The position numbers and the translations under genes were made by a program. The notes under the pieces are model-generated. The model worked only from the letters and a program-made list of their open reading frames with translations, searched no databases and had not been told where the DNA came from. From Deltaproteobacteria bacterium (GTDB lineage Bacteria > Desulfobacterota > Binatia > UBA9968): a stretch of DNA of 7,804 nucleotides. Location: the NCBI GenBank assembly GCA_016184235.1, contig JACPDC010000377.1, forward strand, positions 1-7,804, read 5' to 3'. This document shows positions 1 to 4,820 of this stretch, in pieces (the stretch's first letter is position 1; each line of letters starts with the position of its first letter).

Positions 1-1
1 A

Positions 2-433
2 GAGGCGGTGGTCCATATTATGGAGCAGTCCTTCGTCGTCAACTACGCGGTCGAGATCGTCGCGGTGATCGTGGCGATCTTCAGCGTGATCAACACGCTT
101 CTCGCCTCGGTATTGGACCGCACCAGGGAGATCGGAGTGCTGCGCGCCATCGGGGCGACTCAAGGCCAGTTGCGGAAGATGGTCATGGCCGAGGCGGGCT
201 GGATCGGCCTTTTGGGAGGGGTGCTCGGCCTCATCGCCGGCACCGTGATGTCCTACCACCACGTCGTCTATAACACCAAGCTCCTCACCGGCTGGACGTT
301 CCAGTATCATTATCCCTTCGGCTTCGCTTTGTGGTGTCTGGTACTGTCGGTAGCCCTGTGCCTGCTGGCCGGTTACATCCCCGCCAAGCGGGCCGCTTCG
401 ACACCGATCGTTTCGGCGATCGGGTATGAATAG
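2..433 (+). CDS. FtsX/MacB-type ABC transporter permease, C-terminal fragment
   Basis: This is the 3' end of a gene that begins before the window; the reading frame is open from base 2 and ends at TAG 431-433, leaving 143 visible residues. The fragment has the standard C-terminal FtsX domain layout: a membrane segment (AVIVAIFSVINTLLASVL), the cytoplasmic coupling motif DRTREIGVLRAIGAT, a second glycine-rich segment (WIGLLGGVLGLIAGTVM), a short external loop with GWTFQYHYP, a third segment around ALWCLVLSVALCLLAGYI, and the usual ending IPAKRAASTPIVSAIGYE. Such permeases act in the inner membrane with a LolD/MacB-type ATPase in lipoprotein or lipid extraction, efflux or envelope remodelling. 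The ATPase is not in the window, so the subfamily and substrate are open. A GTG at 8 is in frame but lies inside the domain, so it is unlikely to be the true start. The MFS gene follows after 72 nt; whether they share a transcript is unclear. Confidence 0.88.
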   Translation, partial: EAVVHIMEQSFVVNYAVEIVAVIVAIFSVINTLLASVLDRTREIGVLRAIGATQGQLRKMVMAEAGWIGLLGGVLGLIAGTVMSYHHVVYNTKLLTGWTFQYHYPFGFALWCLVLSVALCLLAGYIPAKRAASTPIVSAIGYE

Positions 434-505
434 TCGCCTGGCACACTGCTTGACAGCGTGAGACGGAGCGGGCAAAAAGCATGCGAGACCGGCAGGGCCC
501 AATAA

Positions 506-1735
506 ATGGCTGAGCCAAAGACTTCTTTGTTTAGACGATACTGCCTCGTTGGTCTCGCCTTTACCCATCTCGGAGTCTCACGCGGCCTGATCGCGACATT
601 CAGCGTCTTCTACGTCGCCTTTATCGAGACCTTCGGCTGGTCACGCGCCGCCACGGCCGGAGCGCTCTCGCTCTTGATTGTCACCGAGGGCCTTTCCCTG
701 CCGTTAGCCGGCTCCTTTACCGATCGCGTCGGCCCGCGCCGGGCTTTACTCCTGGGCGGGATTGTCCTCGCCCTAGGCTTGGGATTCACCGCAACGGTTT
801 CCTCCCTCTGGCAGCTCTACTTTTGGGTCGGACTGGTGACCGCGTTGGGGCTGGGGCTGATCGGCATGGTTCCCCATATCGCCATTTTGTCGCGCGAATT
901 TCCCGAACGGCGCGGCACGGCTTTGGGGCTCGCCTTTGCCGGCGGCGGAGTCGGAATCGCGGTTCTCGTTCCGCTCTCCCAGGCGCTCATCAGCCGCTGG
1001 GGCTGGCCGACGGCTTACATGGCCCTCGCCGTGTCGACGGCGGTGCTGGTGATCCCGCCCGTGCTGCTCTTTTTTCCCGCGGCGCCCGCGAAGCTGGCTG
1101 TTGCCGCGCCGGACAGAACCGGGAAGACAGAAGATTGGACGGTCGCCCAGGCCCTTAGAAGCGGGGTCTTTTGGCTTCTATTCGGCTCCCGTGTTCTGGC
1201 CAGCATGGGGAATCAGCTCATCGTTACCCACCAGATCGCTTACGCGGTGGATGTGGGATTCTCGAAACTATTTGCCGCCTCGGTTTTCGGCCTTATGGGC
1301 ATCTGCAGCATCTTTGGGAGGATCTTTTTCGGCTATCTCGCCGACCGGATCAAGAGAGAGGCGGCATTCACCTGGGTCCAGGCGGTCTCGGTGCTGGGCA
1401 TCGTCGCGCTCTTGCTCCTCAAGGACGACTCCCTGTCGCTGCTTCTATACGCCTACGCGGTTTTCTACGGCCTCGGCCAGGGCTCGCGGGCGCTGGTGCT
1501 TTCGGCGATCTCCGCGGACATTTTTTCGGGCAAAAGCTTCGGCGCGATCCTGGGATATTTCACCCTCAGCATCGGGATCGGGGGCGCCGTCGGCTCGTGG
1601 CTGGGAGGCTTCATTTTTGACGCGACGGGAAGTTATACCAGCGCCTTTGTGATCGCGGCTCTCTGTTGTCTCGTTTCGGTGATCGCGGTCTGGATAACCC
1701 CGGGAATGGTTGCGGCACAAGCCAGGGGGAGGTGA
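506..1735 (+). CDS. MFS transporter (monocarboxylate/oxalate-formate-like group)
   Basis: A complete 409-residue major facilitator, the usual length for a 12-helix carrier. The start is ATG 506, preceded by AGGG at 494-497 with 8 nt spacing. Residues 11-190 form the first six-helix bundle and hold the family motif A, GSFTDRVGPRRA, at 69-80. A polar cytoplasmic loop rich in charged residues runs over about 191-215. The second bundle spans about 216-400 and has a weaker motif A copy, GRIFFGYLADRI, at 271-282. The opening (FGWSRAATAGALSL) and the helix 4-5 loop (REFPERRGTALGLAFAGGGVG) resemble MFS members related to the oxalate/formate antiporter and monocarboxylate carriers, which move small organic anions by proton symport or exchange. 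The substrate is not predictable from sequence. The gene lies 72 nt after the FtsX permease and about 40 nt before the promoter of the toxin-antitoxin cassette. It belongs to the same broad subgroup as the MFS gene at 6520-7800 but the two are clearly divergent. Confidence 0.88.
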   Translation: MAEPKTSLFRRYCLVGLAFTHLGVSRGLIATFSVFYVAFIETFGWSRAATAGALSLLIVTEGLSLPLAGSFTDRVGPRRALLLGGIVLALGLGFTATVSSLWQLYFWVGLVTALGLGLIGMVPHIAILSREFPERRGTALGLAFAGGGVGIAVLVPLSQALISRWGWPTAYMALAVSTAVLVIPPVLLFFPAAPAKLAVAAPDRTGKTEDWTVAQALRSGVFWLLFGSRVLASMGNQLIVTHQIAYAVDVGFSKLFAASVFGLMGICSIFGRIFFGYLADRIKREAAFTWVQAVSVLGIVALLLLKDDSLSLLLYAYAVFYGLGQGSRALVLSAISADIFSGKSFGAILGYFTLSIGIGGAVGSWLGGFIFDATGSYTSAFVIAALCCLVSVIAVWITPGMVAAQARGR

Positions 1736-1750
1736 GGCAGCCCTGTCCGA

Positions 1751-1774
1751 CGAGCGAGCCTATTTAGGCGCTTG
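1751..1774 (+). other. Hairpin between the MFS gene and the toxin-antitoxin promoter
   Basis: Bases 1751-1762 can pair with 1765-1774 around the core CCTATTTAGG. The pairs are CCTA/TAGG and AGCG/CGCT plus a C-G and a G-U at the base, with a two-base bulge at 1757-1758. It begins 15 nt after the MFS stop codon and abuts the -35 element at 1775. It could end MFS transcription or act as a second protein-binding site for the next operon. The downstream CTTGTT is a poor U-tract, so a standard Rho-independent terminator is not well supported. Confidence 0.3.
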
Positions 1775-1803
1775 TTGACACGGCTAAGTCGAGTGCCTAT
1801 ACT
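1775..1803 (+). promoter_or_regulatory. Near-consensus sigma70 promoter of the toxin-antitoxin operon
   Basis: A perfect -35 box, TTGACA (1775-1780), is followed after exactly 17 nt by TATACT (1798-1803), five of six matches to the -10 consensus. The predicted start of transcription is about 1809-1811, giving a leader of about 27 nt before the GTG at 1837. This is the strongest promoter-like sequence in the window. A strong promoter that is held down by its own product is the common arrangement in type II toxin-antitoxin operons. Confidence 0.8.
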
Positions 1804-1813
1804 TGTGAGCATG

Positions 1814-1827
1814 AAACTGTACAGATT
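1814..1827 (+). promoter_or_regulatory. TGTACA-centred palindrome, probable antitoxin operator
   Basis: The core CTGTACAG (1817-1824) is a perfect 8-bp palindrome within a 14-bp imperfect one (1814-1827, 12 of 14 positions symmetric). It lies just downstream of the predicted transcription start and touches the Shine-Dalgarno GGAGG at 1828-1832. TGTACA is the known core recognised by YefM in the Escherichia coli yefM-yoeB operator. Its presence directly before a YefM-type antitoxin gene therefore supports autoregulation by that antitoxin. Only one good copy is visible, whereas the E. coli operator has a long and a short repeat. Confidence 0.6.
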
Positions 1828-1836
1828 GGAGGTCCC

Positions 1837-2151
1837 GTGGAGCGATACCTCAACGTAACCGATGCACGTAAGGAGTTGTTGGACTTAGTGGAACAGCTTA
1901 AAAAAGGCGATCGCGTCGTGCTGACCAAACGTGGTCAACCTCGGGCTGTTCTGGTGAATTTTGAGCGTTATGCTCTTCTAGAGGATTTGGCCTGGGTCCT
2001 CCAAGATCCTGGACGTCAAGCCGCCCTCCAACAGGCTTGGAACGAGCTCCAGCGAGGCAAGGTCATTCGGCCGTCGAAGCATGGTCCTCTTACGGTGCGT
2101 TATCTCCGCGAACTTTCCCGCCGGCCTTCCCGCCGTAGAGCAAAGGCTTGA
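1837..2151 (+). CDS. Type II antitoxin, Phd/YefM family
   Basis: A 104-residue protein starting at GTG 1837, behind GGAGG at 1828-1832 (4 nt spacing); the nearby ATG at 1811 is in another frame. Residues 5-50 match the Phd/YefM DNA-binding domain: NVTDARKELLDLVEQLKKGD, then the beta strands VVLTKRGQPRAVLVNFERYALLED. In this family the N-terminal domain dimerises and binds the operon's own operator, and the C-terminal part neutralises the toxin. Here the C-terminal half (about 51-104) contains AALQQAWNELQRGKV and a very basic tail, RRPSRRRAKA. By count the protein has 23 Arg/Lys against 12 Asp/Glu, which is unusual because antitoxins of this type are commonly acidic. The stop codon overlaps the toxin start by 4 nt. 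GC is lower than in the neighbours (95/180 over 1861-2040), suggesting acquisition from elsewhere. Confidence 0.85.
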   Translation: MERYLNVTDARKELLDLVEQLKKGDRVVLTKRGQPRAVLVNFERYALLEDLAWVLQDPGRQAALQQAWNELQRGKVIRPSKHGPLTVRYLRELSRRPSRRRAKA

Positions 2152-2408
2152 GGCGATATACTCTCAGCCCTCAATTTCTGCTTGATTTCCGGGCCTTGGA
2201 GCCCGGGATGAGTCCCGCGGATCAGACGATCTTGGATGCGCTTTTAGCTGCTGTGATCAATGACCCGGAGGGAGTAACGCGAGTCCAATCTTTTTACGAT
2301 CCGCGCCGCCCAAGCTGGCTAGCACGATCCGATCCTTTTGTCGTGCACTTCGCCTTCGACGTAGATGCCGATGAAGTGGTTTTTCTTAACCTCTTCCGCC
2401 GCCGCTGA
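2148..2408 (+). CDS. Putative RelE/ParE-like toxin
   Basis: An 86-residue protein beginning at TTG 2148. The antitoxin stop TGA is at 2149-2151, a 4-nt TTGA overlap that implies translational coupling. A weak GAG at 2138-2140 is the only Shine-Dalgarno-like sequence. The predicted layout fits the small RelE/ParE fold: a first strand (RRYTLSPQFLLDFRAL), a helix (SPADQTILDALLAAVINDP), then two or three C-terminal strands (FVVHFAFDVDADEVVFLNLFRRR). RelE toxins cut mRNA on the ribosome and ParE toxins poison gyrase; sequence alone does not decide between them. Possible active residues are Arg52, Arg53, Arg59 and the terminal RRR, but the lysine-rich RelE core is not evident. It has 12 acidic and 10 basic residues, whereas toxins of this fold are usually basic. 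The family call rests on length, fold pattern and position behind a Phd/YefM antitoxin. Confidence 0.65.
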   Translation: MRRYTLSPQFLLDFRALEPGMSPADQTILDALLAAVINDPEGVTRVQSFYDPRRPSWLARSDPFVVHFAFDVDADEVVFLNLFRRR

Positions 2409-2421
2409 TCTCTGAGGGCCT

Positions 2422-2455
2422 CGGCGATGTTGGCTATCGGCCGGGCAATTTACTT
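2422..2455 (+). terminator. Possible terminator after the toxin gene
   Basis: CGGCGAT (2422-2428) can pair with ATCGGCCG (2436-2443) across a 7-nt loop, with a single bulged G, giving a 7-bp stem. It starts 13 nt after the toxin stop. The following GGCAATTTACTTCC is moderately T-rich and TTTTT follows at about 2460, but there is no clean U-tract directly at the stem. The 85-nt gap separates convergent genes, so termination from both sides is expected here. Confidence 0.35.
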
Positions 2456-2493
2456 CCATTTTTGTAGAGTTACGGCTACGCGACATCAATAAT

Positions 2494-3198
2494 TCACTGC
2501 TTGCACGGCTTGATGGATTCGACGGCGGGGAGCGCGGCAGGCGGGACGAAGACGGCGAGGTAGCCGTCGGCGGGCGTGAGCAAGGTGAAATCCACCTGAC
2601 GATAACCTAAAGTTCCCAGCTCGCAGCGCAGCAGCGCAAGCGGGGTGCCGTGCTTCTCGGTGGGGTTGTTGTTGTCGATGACGGCCACGCGGGCATTGGC
2701 TGCAAGCGACGGGCGCAGCCTGTACATGAACTCGTAGGGATTCTCGATCTCGTGGTAGACGTGAGCGAGAATCGCGACGTCGATGGAGTCGGGCGGCAGC
2801 TTGGGATCGCGCCCCGTCCCGAGGACCAGTTTTATCCCTTTTATATCCTCCCGCTTCAGACGGGCTTCCAGGCTCTTTAAGAATTTCTCCTCCACATCTT
2901 GCGCGTAGATGGTGGCAGCGGCGCCCAACCGGCGCGCCAACCGGACGGCGTAGTAGCCCTGGCCGGCGCCGATATCGGCCACGCGCAGCCCCGGTTTGAT
3001 CACCAAACGGTCCATCACCCGCTTCGCCTCGCCTTTTTTATCGCGGTCTTTCTCCTCGGCATAGGCCGACGAGAGGATCGCGGCGACCGGGCGGTCGGGA
3101 GAGGGGAAGCGCAGCCCCTCTTCGGCGCAGAGCCGGAGCGGCCACGCTAACGAGCCCGCGACGAGGAGGGCCGCTGCGGTGCGGCAAGATAAAAGCAC
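2494..3198 (-). CDS. Exported class I SAM-dependent methyltransferase (COG4798-like)
   Basis: A 234-residue protein read from GTG 3198, 3 nt after the stop of the binding-protein gene, so the two are almost certainly co-transcribed. Residues 1-26 look like a Sec signal peptide: Arg6, a hydrophobic stretch AAALLVAGSLAWPLRL, then a likely cleavage after LCA. The LRLC sequence does not fit a normal lipobox. The mature part has a Rossmann methyltransferase core: motif I VADIGAGQG (73-81), the acidic residue Asp101 in IYAQDVEEKF after strand 2, SIDVAILAHVYHEI (138-151) for strand 4, and VAVIDNNNP (171-179) for strand 5. It resembles the 'predicted methyltransferase' family COG4798, many members of which have signal peptides. 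The target is unknown. Export is odd because S-adenosylmethionine is made in the cytoplasm; either a cofactor supply exists, the fold has another role, or the N-terminus is not cleaved. The next in-frame Met is residue 62, too late to keep the whole domain. Confidence 0.78.
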   Translation of the reverse strand: MLLSCRTAAALLVAGSLAWPLRLCAEEGLRFPSPDRPVAAILSSAYAEEKDRDKKGEAKRVMDRLVIKPGLRVADIGAGQGYYAVRLARRLGAAATIYAQDVEEKFLKSLEARLKREDIKGIKLVLGTGRDPKLPPDSIDVAILAHVYHEIENPYEFMYRLRPSLAANARVAVIDNNNPTEKHGTPLALLRCELGTLGYRQVDFTLLTPADGYLAVFVPPAALPAVESIKPCKQ

Positions 3199-3201
3199 TC
3201 G

Positions 3202-4236
3202 CTATTTTCCCAGCAATTTTTTCATCCGCTCGATAACCTCCGGGGGCTGGGAGACCGCCTCCTTGGCGATCGCCTCGATCTCCTCGCCGCCGGATGGGTC
3301 CGCATCGAGCTTCTTTTTATTGGCTTCGGCCCTGAGCTCCGGATCGTTCATCGCCTTCATGAAAGTCTCGCGCAAGAGCTTCAGCCGCTCCGCAGGAAAG
3401 TTCGGGGGAGCGATAAAGGGGCGGCCGATATTGCCTGAGGCCAGAATCACCGTAACCAGCCGCCGGCCCGATTCCGGCACCTTATATCGGTCCAGCAGCT
3501 CGTAGATCGTAGGGACGTCCGGCAGCCTCGGATCCCTGGTTCTGCCCGTTTGCATGAGCACCCGCACCATGCCGGTTTTGCGCCAGGTGCTGAACGGCTC
3601 GCGGGCGAAAAAGGTCGGGATGCTCAGAGAACGGCACTGCACCTCGCCTCTTTCCAATGCCAGGTCCTGCTCGCCCCCGCCTTTGTAGCCGGTGATCAGA
3701 TTGAATCTCATTCCCATAGTCTCTTCCAGAAGCCGGGGCACGAAGTGGCCGCTGGTGCCGGCGCCCGTGGCCGAGCACTTGGGCGCCTCCGCGGCCTTGC
3801 GCACGTCCTCAAGCGTTTTGTAAGGCGCGTCGCTGCGCATATAGAGCAGCCACGCGGTTTTCTCGGCGGAGCCGATCCAGCTAAATTTGCTCCAGTCGAA
3901 CTGGATCTCCTTGCGTCCGACAAGCTGGTTCAGATAGAGGCCGCCGCTGATGGCTCCCAGGGTGAGGCCGTCGGGCTTGGCCACCGTATAGATGTAATTG
4001 GCGGCAATCGTAGAGCCGGCGCCCGGCATATTCTGCACGATGATGTCGGGATTACCCGGAAGCTGTTTTCCCAGGTGCGGGCCCACGATGCGCGCCCATA
4101 TGTCGTAGCCGTCTCCCGCCAGAAAGCCGACGACGATCTTCACGCTCTTGCCTTGGTAGAAGGGGCTCTGCGCCTGAAGCGCAGGGCTCCACGTCAGGAA
4201 CAGCGATGCGGCGATGGCTGCTGCAGGTATTTTCAT
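3202..4236 (-). CDS. Tripartite tricarboxylate transporter (Bug/TctC-type) solute-binding protein
   Basis: A 344-residue periplasmic binding protein with ATG at 4236 behind a strong Shine-Dalgarno (GGAGGT, complement of 4240-4245). Residues 1-22 form a signal peptide with probable cleavage after ALQA. The mature start carries the Bug signature in variant form: YQGKSVKIVVGF, then GDGYDIWAR (41-49) in place of the usual GG.xD..AR, then LPGNPDIIVQNMPGAGSTIAAN (59-80) and YTVAKPDGLTLG. Later landmarks are a GAGTSGHF loop (158-165) and GYKGGGEQDLALERGEVQC (183-201). Bug proteins deliver carboxylates and related small ligands to a TctAB permease, or act as sensors. No tctA or tctB gene is in the window, so this is an orphan copy, which is common in this family. 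The ligand is not predictable. The gene leads a two-gene minus-strand operon with the exported methyltransferase. Confidence 0.9.
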   Translation of the reverse strand: MKIPAAAIAASLFLTWSPALQAQSPFYQGKSVKIVVGFLAGDGYDIWARIVGPHLGKQLPGNPDIIVQNMPGAGSTIAANYIYTVAKPDGLTLGAISGGLYLNQLVGRKEIQFDWSKFSWIGSAEKTAWLLYMRSDAPYKTLEDVRKAAEAPKCSATGAGTSGHFVPRLLEETMGMRFNLITGYKGGGEQDLALERGEVQCRSLSIPTFFAREPFSTWRKTGMVRVLMQTGRTRDPRLPDVPTIYELLDRYKVPESGRRLVTVILASGNIGRPFIAPPNFPAERLKLLRETFMKAMNDPELRAEANKKKLDADPSGGEEIEAIAKEAVSQPPEVIERMKKLLGK

Positions 4237-4272
4237 CGGACCTCCGTGCCGAGGTGGGTCATTCGGGCGGAA

Positions 4273-4300
4273 ACTATCCGATTCTGAGCCGGCCTGTCAA
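4273..4300 (-). promoter_or_regulatory. Probable sigma70 promoter of the binding-protein operon
   Basis: On the minus strand a perfect TTGACA (complement of 4295-4300) is followed after 16 nt by GATAGT (complement of 4273-4278), four of six matches including the key A at position 2 and T at position 6. Transcription would start near 4266, leaving a leader of about 30 nt with the Shine-Dalgarno just before the ATG at 4236. Position, orientation and spacing all fit the binding-protein gene. Confidence 0.55.
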
Positions 4301-4471
4301 CTCGTGGCGCGGATCTGGAAAGGGTGAGTTCAAATGGCCGAAGGCGGCTTTTCTATCTTCCAAGCGCATTTTTCCAATTTTGCAAAGTTTTGTCGCATTG
4401 ACGAATTTTGTTTCTTGGGACGAGGCCGGCCGGGTGGAAAAAGCTGGCGCCGGCGCGGCCGGACGATTGGT

Positions 4472-4606
4472 ATGCATATTGCTTCGTTCACGGTGCGTAT
4501 GGAGACCGAACTGACATATCTCTTCTATCTCGTCATCCTGATCGGTGCCTTGCTATGTCCCGTCGGCCGCCTGCGCAAGCCCTCCGGCCGGCCGCGCCTC
4601 GGATAA
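4472..4606 (+). CDS. Speculative small membrane-protein frame
   Basis: A 44-residue frame from ATG 4472, with a second ATG at 4499 giving 35 residues, ending at TAA 4604-4606. It contains one clear hydrophobic segment, LTYLFYLVILIGALLC, followed by a basic tail (GRLRKPSGRPRLG), the shape of a single-pass small membrane protein with a cytoplasmic positive tail. Neither start has a good Shine-Dalgarno and no promoter is evident upstream. I do not recognise a family. It may be chance in an intergenic region; it is listed because the hydrophobic block and positive tail are the only protein-like signal in this gap. Confidence 0.15.
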   Translation: MHIASFTVRMETELTYLFYLVILIGALLCPVGRLRKPSGRPRLG

Positions 4607-4664
4607 TATCCGGTCGGGCATCGTTTTGTCTGTCTTTCACTGCTTAGATATTTCCTCGCCTGGA

Positions 4665-4678
4665 GCGGCGCTCGCCGC
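4665..4678. repeat. Short perfect GC hairpin
   Basis: GCGGCG (4665-4670) and CGCCGC (4673-4678) are exact inverted copies around CT, forming a tight stem when the loop opens to four bases. No T-run follows on either strand, so a terminator is not supported. Confidence 0.4.
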
Positions 4679-4697
4679 CGAAGGCGTCTCACTCACT

Positions 4698-4774
4698 AAG
4701 TTATTCGTTACTCGTTTATTAGTTAATCGTGAATTTAATGCGAATAACTAATATACCAATAACCAGTAACCAAG
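4698..4774. repeat. AT-rich imperfect inverted repeat with degenerate GTTAxTC units
   Basis: Arms of 32 nt (left 4698-4729, right 4741-4772 on the opposite strand, with the repeat-like sequence running to 4774) match at 24 of 32 positions around an 11-nt centre. The inner 13 bases (4717-4729 against 4741-4753) match at 12 of 13. Each arm is built from degenerate units such as GTTATTC, GTTACTC and GTTAATC. GC is 23/80 over 4691-4770, against about 70% in nearby genes. It could form a cruciform or an RNA hairpin, or be the remnant of a dispersed intergenic repeat. It lies just downstream of the ABC-2 permease stop codon. Confidence 0.7.
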
Positions 4775-4776
4775 TC

Positions 4777-4818
4777 GGGGAGCGAGGGGGTTTGCTTGGC
4801 AGGCCCCCGAGCGACCCC
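4777..4818 (-). terminator. Weak G/C-run hairpin after the ABC exporter operon
   Basis: On the minus strand, just after the permease stop at 4821-4823, a GGGG...GGGGG block faces a CCCCC...CCCC block (5-bp and 4-bp stems separated by an internal loop, with a 12-nt apical loop). It could end the operon or protect its mRNA. There is no U-tract, so confidence as a terminator is low. Confidence 0.25.
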
Positions 4819-4820
4819 TG

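Larger units (their letters stand above)
4301..4820. other. Non-coding stretch between two minus-strand operons
   Basis: About 520 nt with no convincing gene on either strand. Open frames here are short, lack good ribosome-binding sites and mostly have low-complexity Arg/Pro/Gly-rich translations. Visible contents are: an imperfect direct repeat (4365-4382 and 4394-4410, sharing CGCATT and AATTTTG); a short frame with a hydrophobic stretch at 4472-4606; a perfect GCGGCG/CGCCGC hairpin at 4665-4678; an AT-rich inverted repeat at 4698-4774; and a G/C-run hairpin at 4777-4818. GC falls to 23/80 over 4691-4770, far below the coding blocks. Confidence 0.6.

Noticed and set aside
450..478. TTGACA at 450-455 before the first MFS gene
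   Set aside because: With 17-nt spacing the -10 position reads CAAAAA, only three of six matches, so a promoter is not supported.
1101..1652. 183-residue plus-strand frame inside the first MFS gene
   Set aside because: It is an out-of-frame Arg/Ser-rich translation of a clear MFS coding sequence.
1811..1836. ATG 1811 as the antitoxin start
   Set aside because: It is in a different reading frame from the Phd/YefM domain; the GTG at 1837 behind GGAGG is in frame.
3550..4287. 245-residue plus-strand open frame
   Set aside because: It is antisense to the binding-protein gene, whose signal peptide and Bug motifs are unmistakable; the antisense translation is His/Arg/Ala-rich with no family features.
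4698..4774. CRISPR array or attachment site
   Set aside because: The repeat units are 7-8 nt, degenerate and without spacers, and no integrase or cas gene is present.
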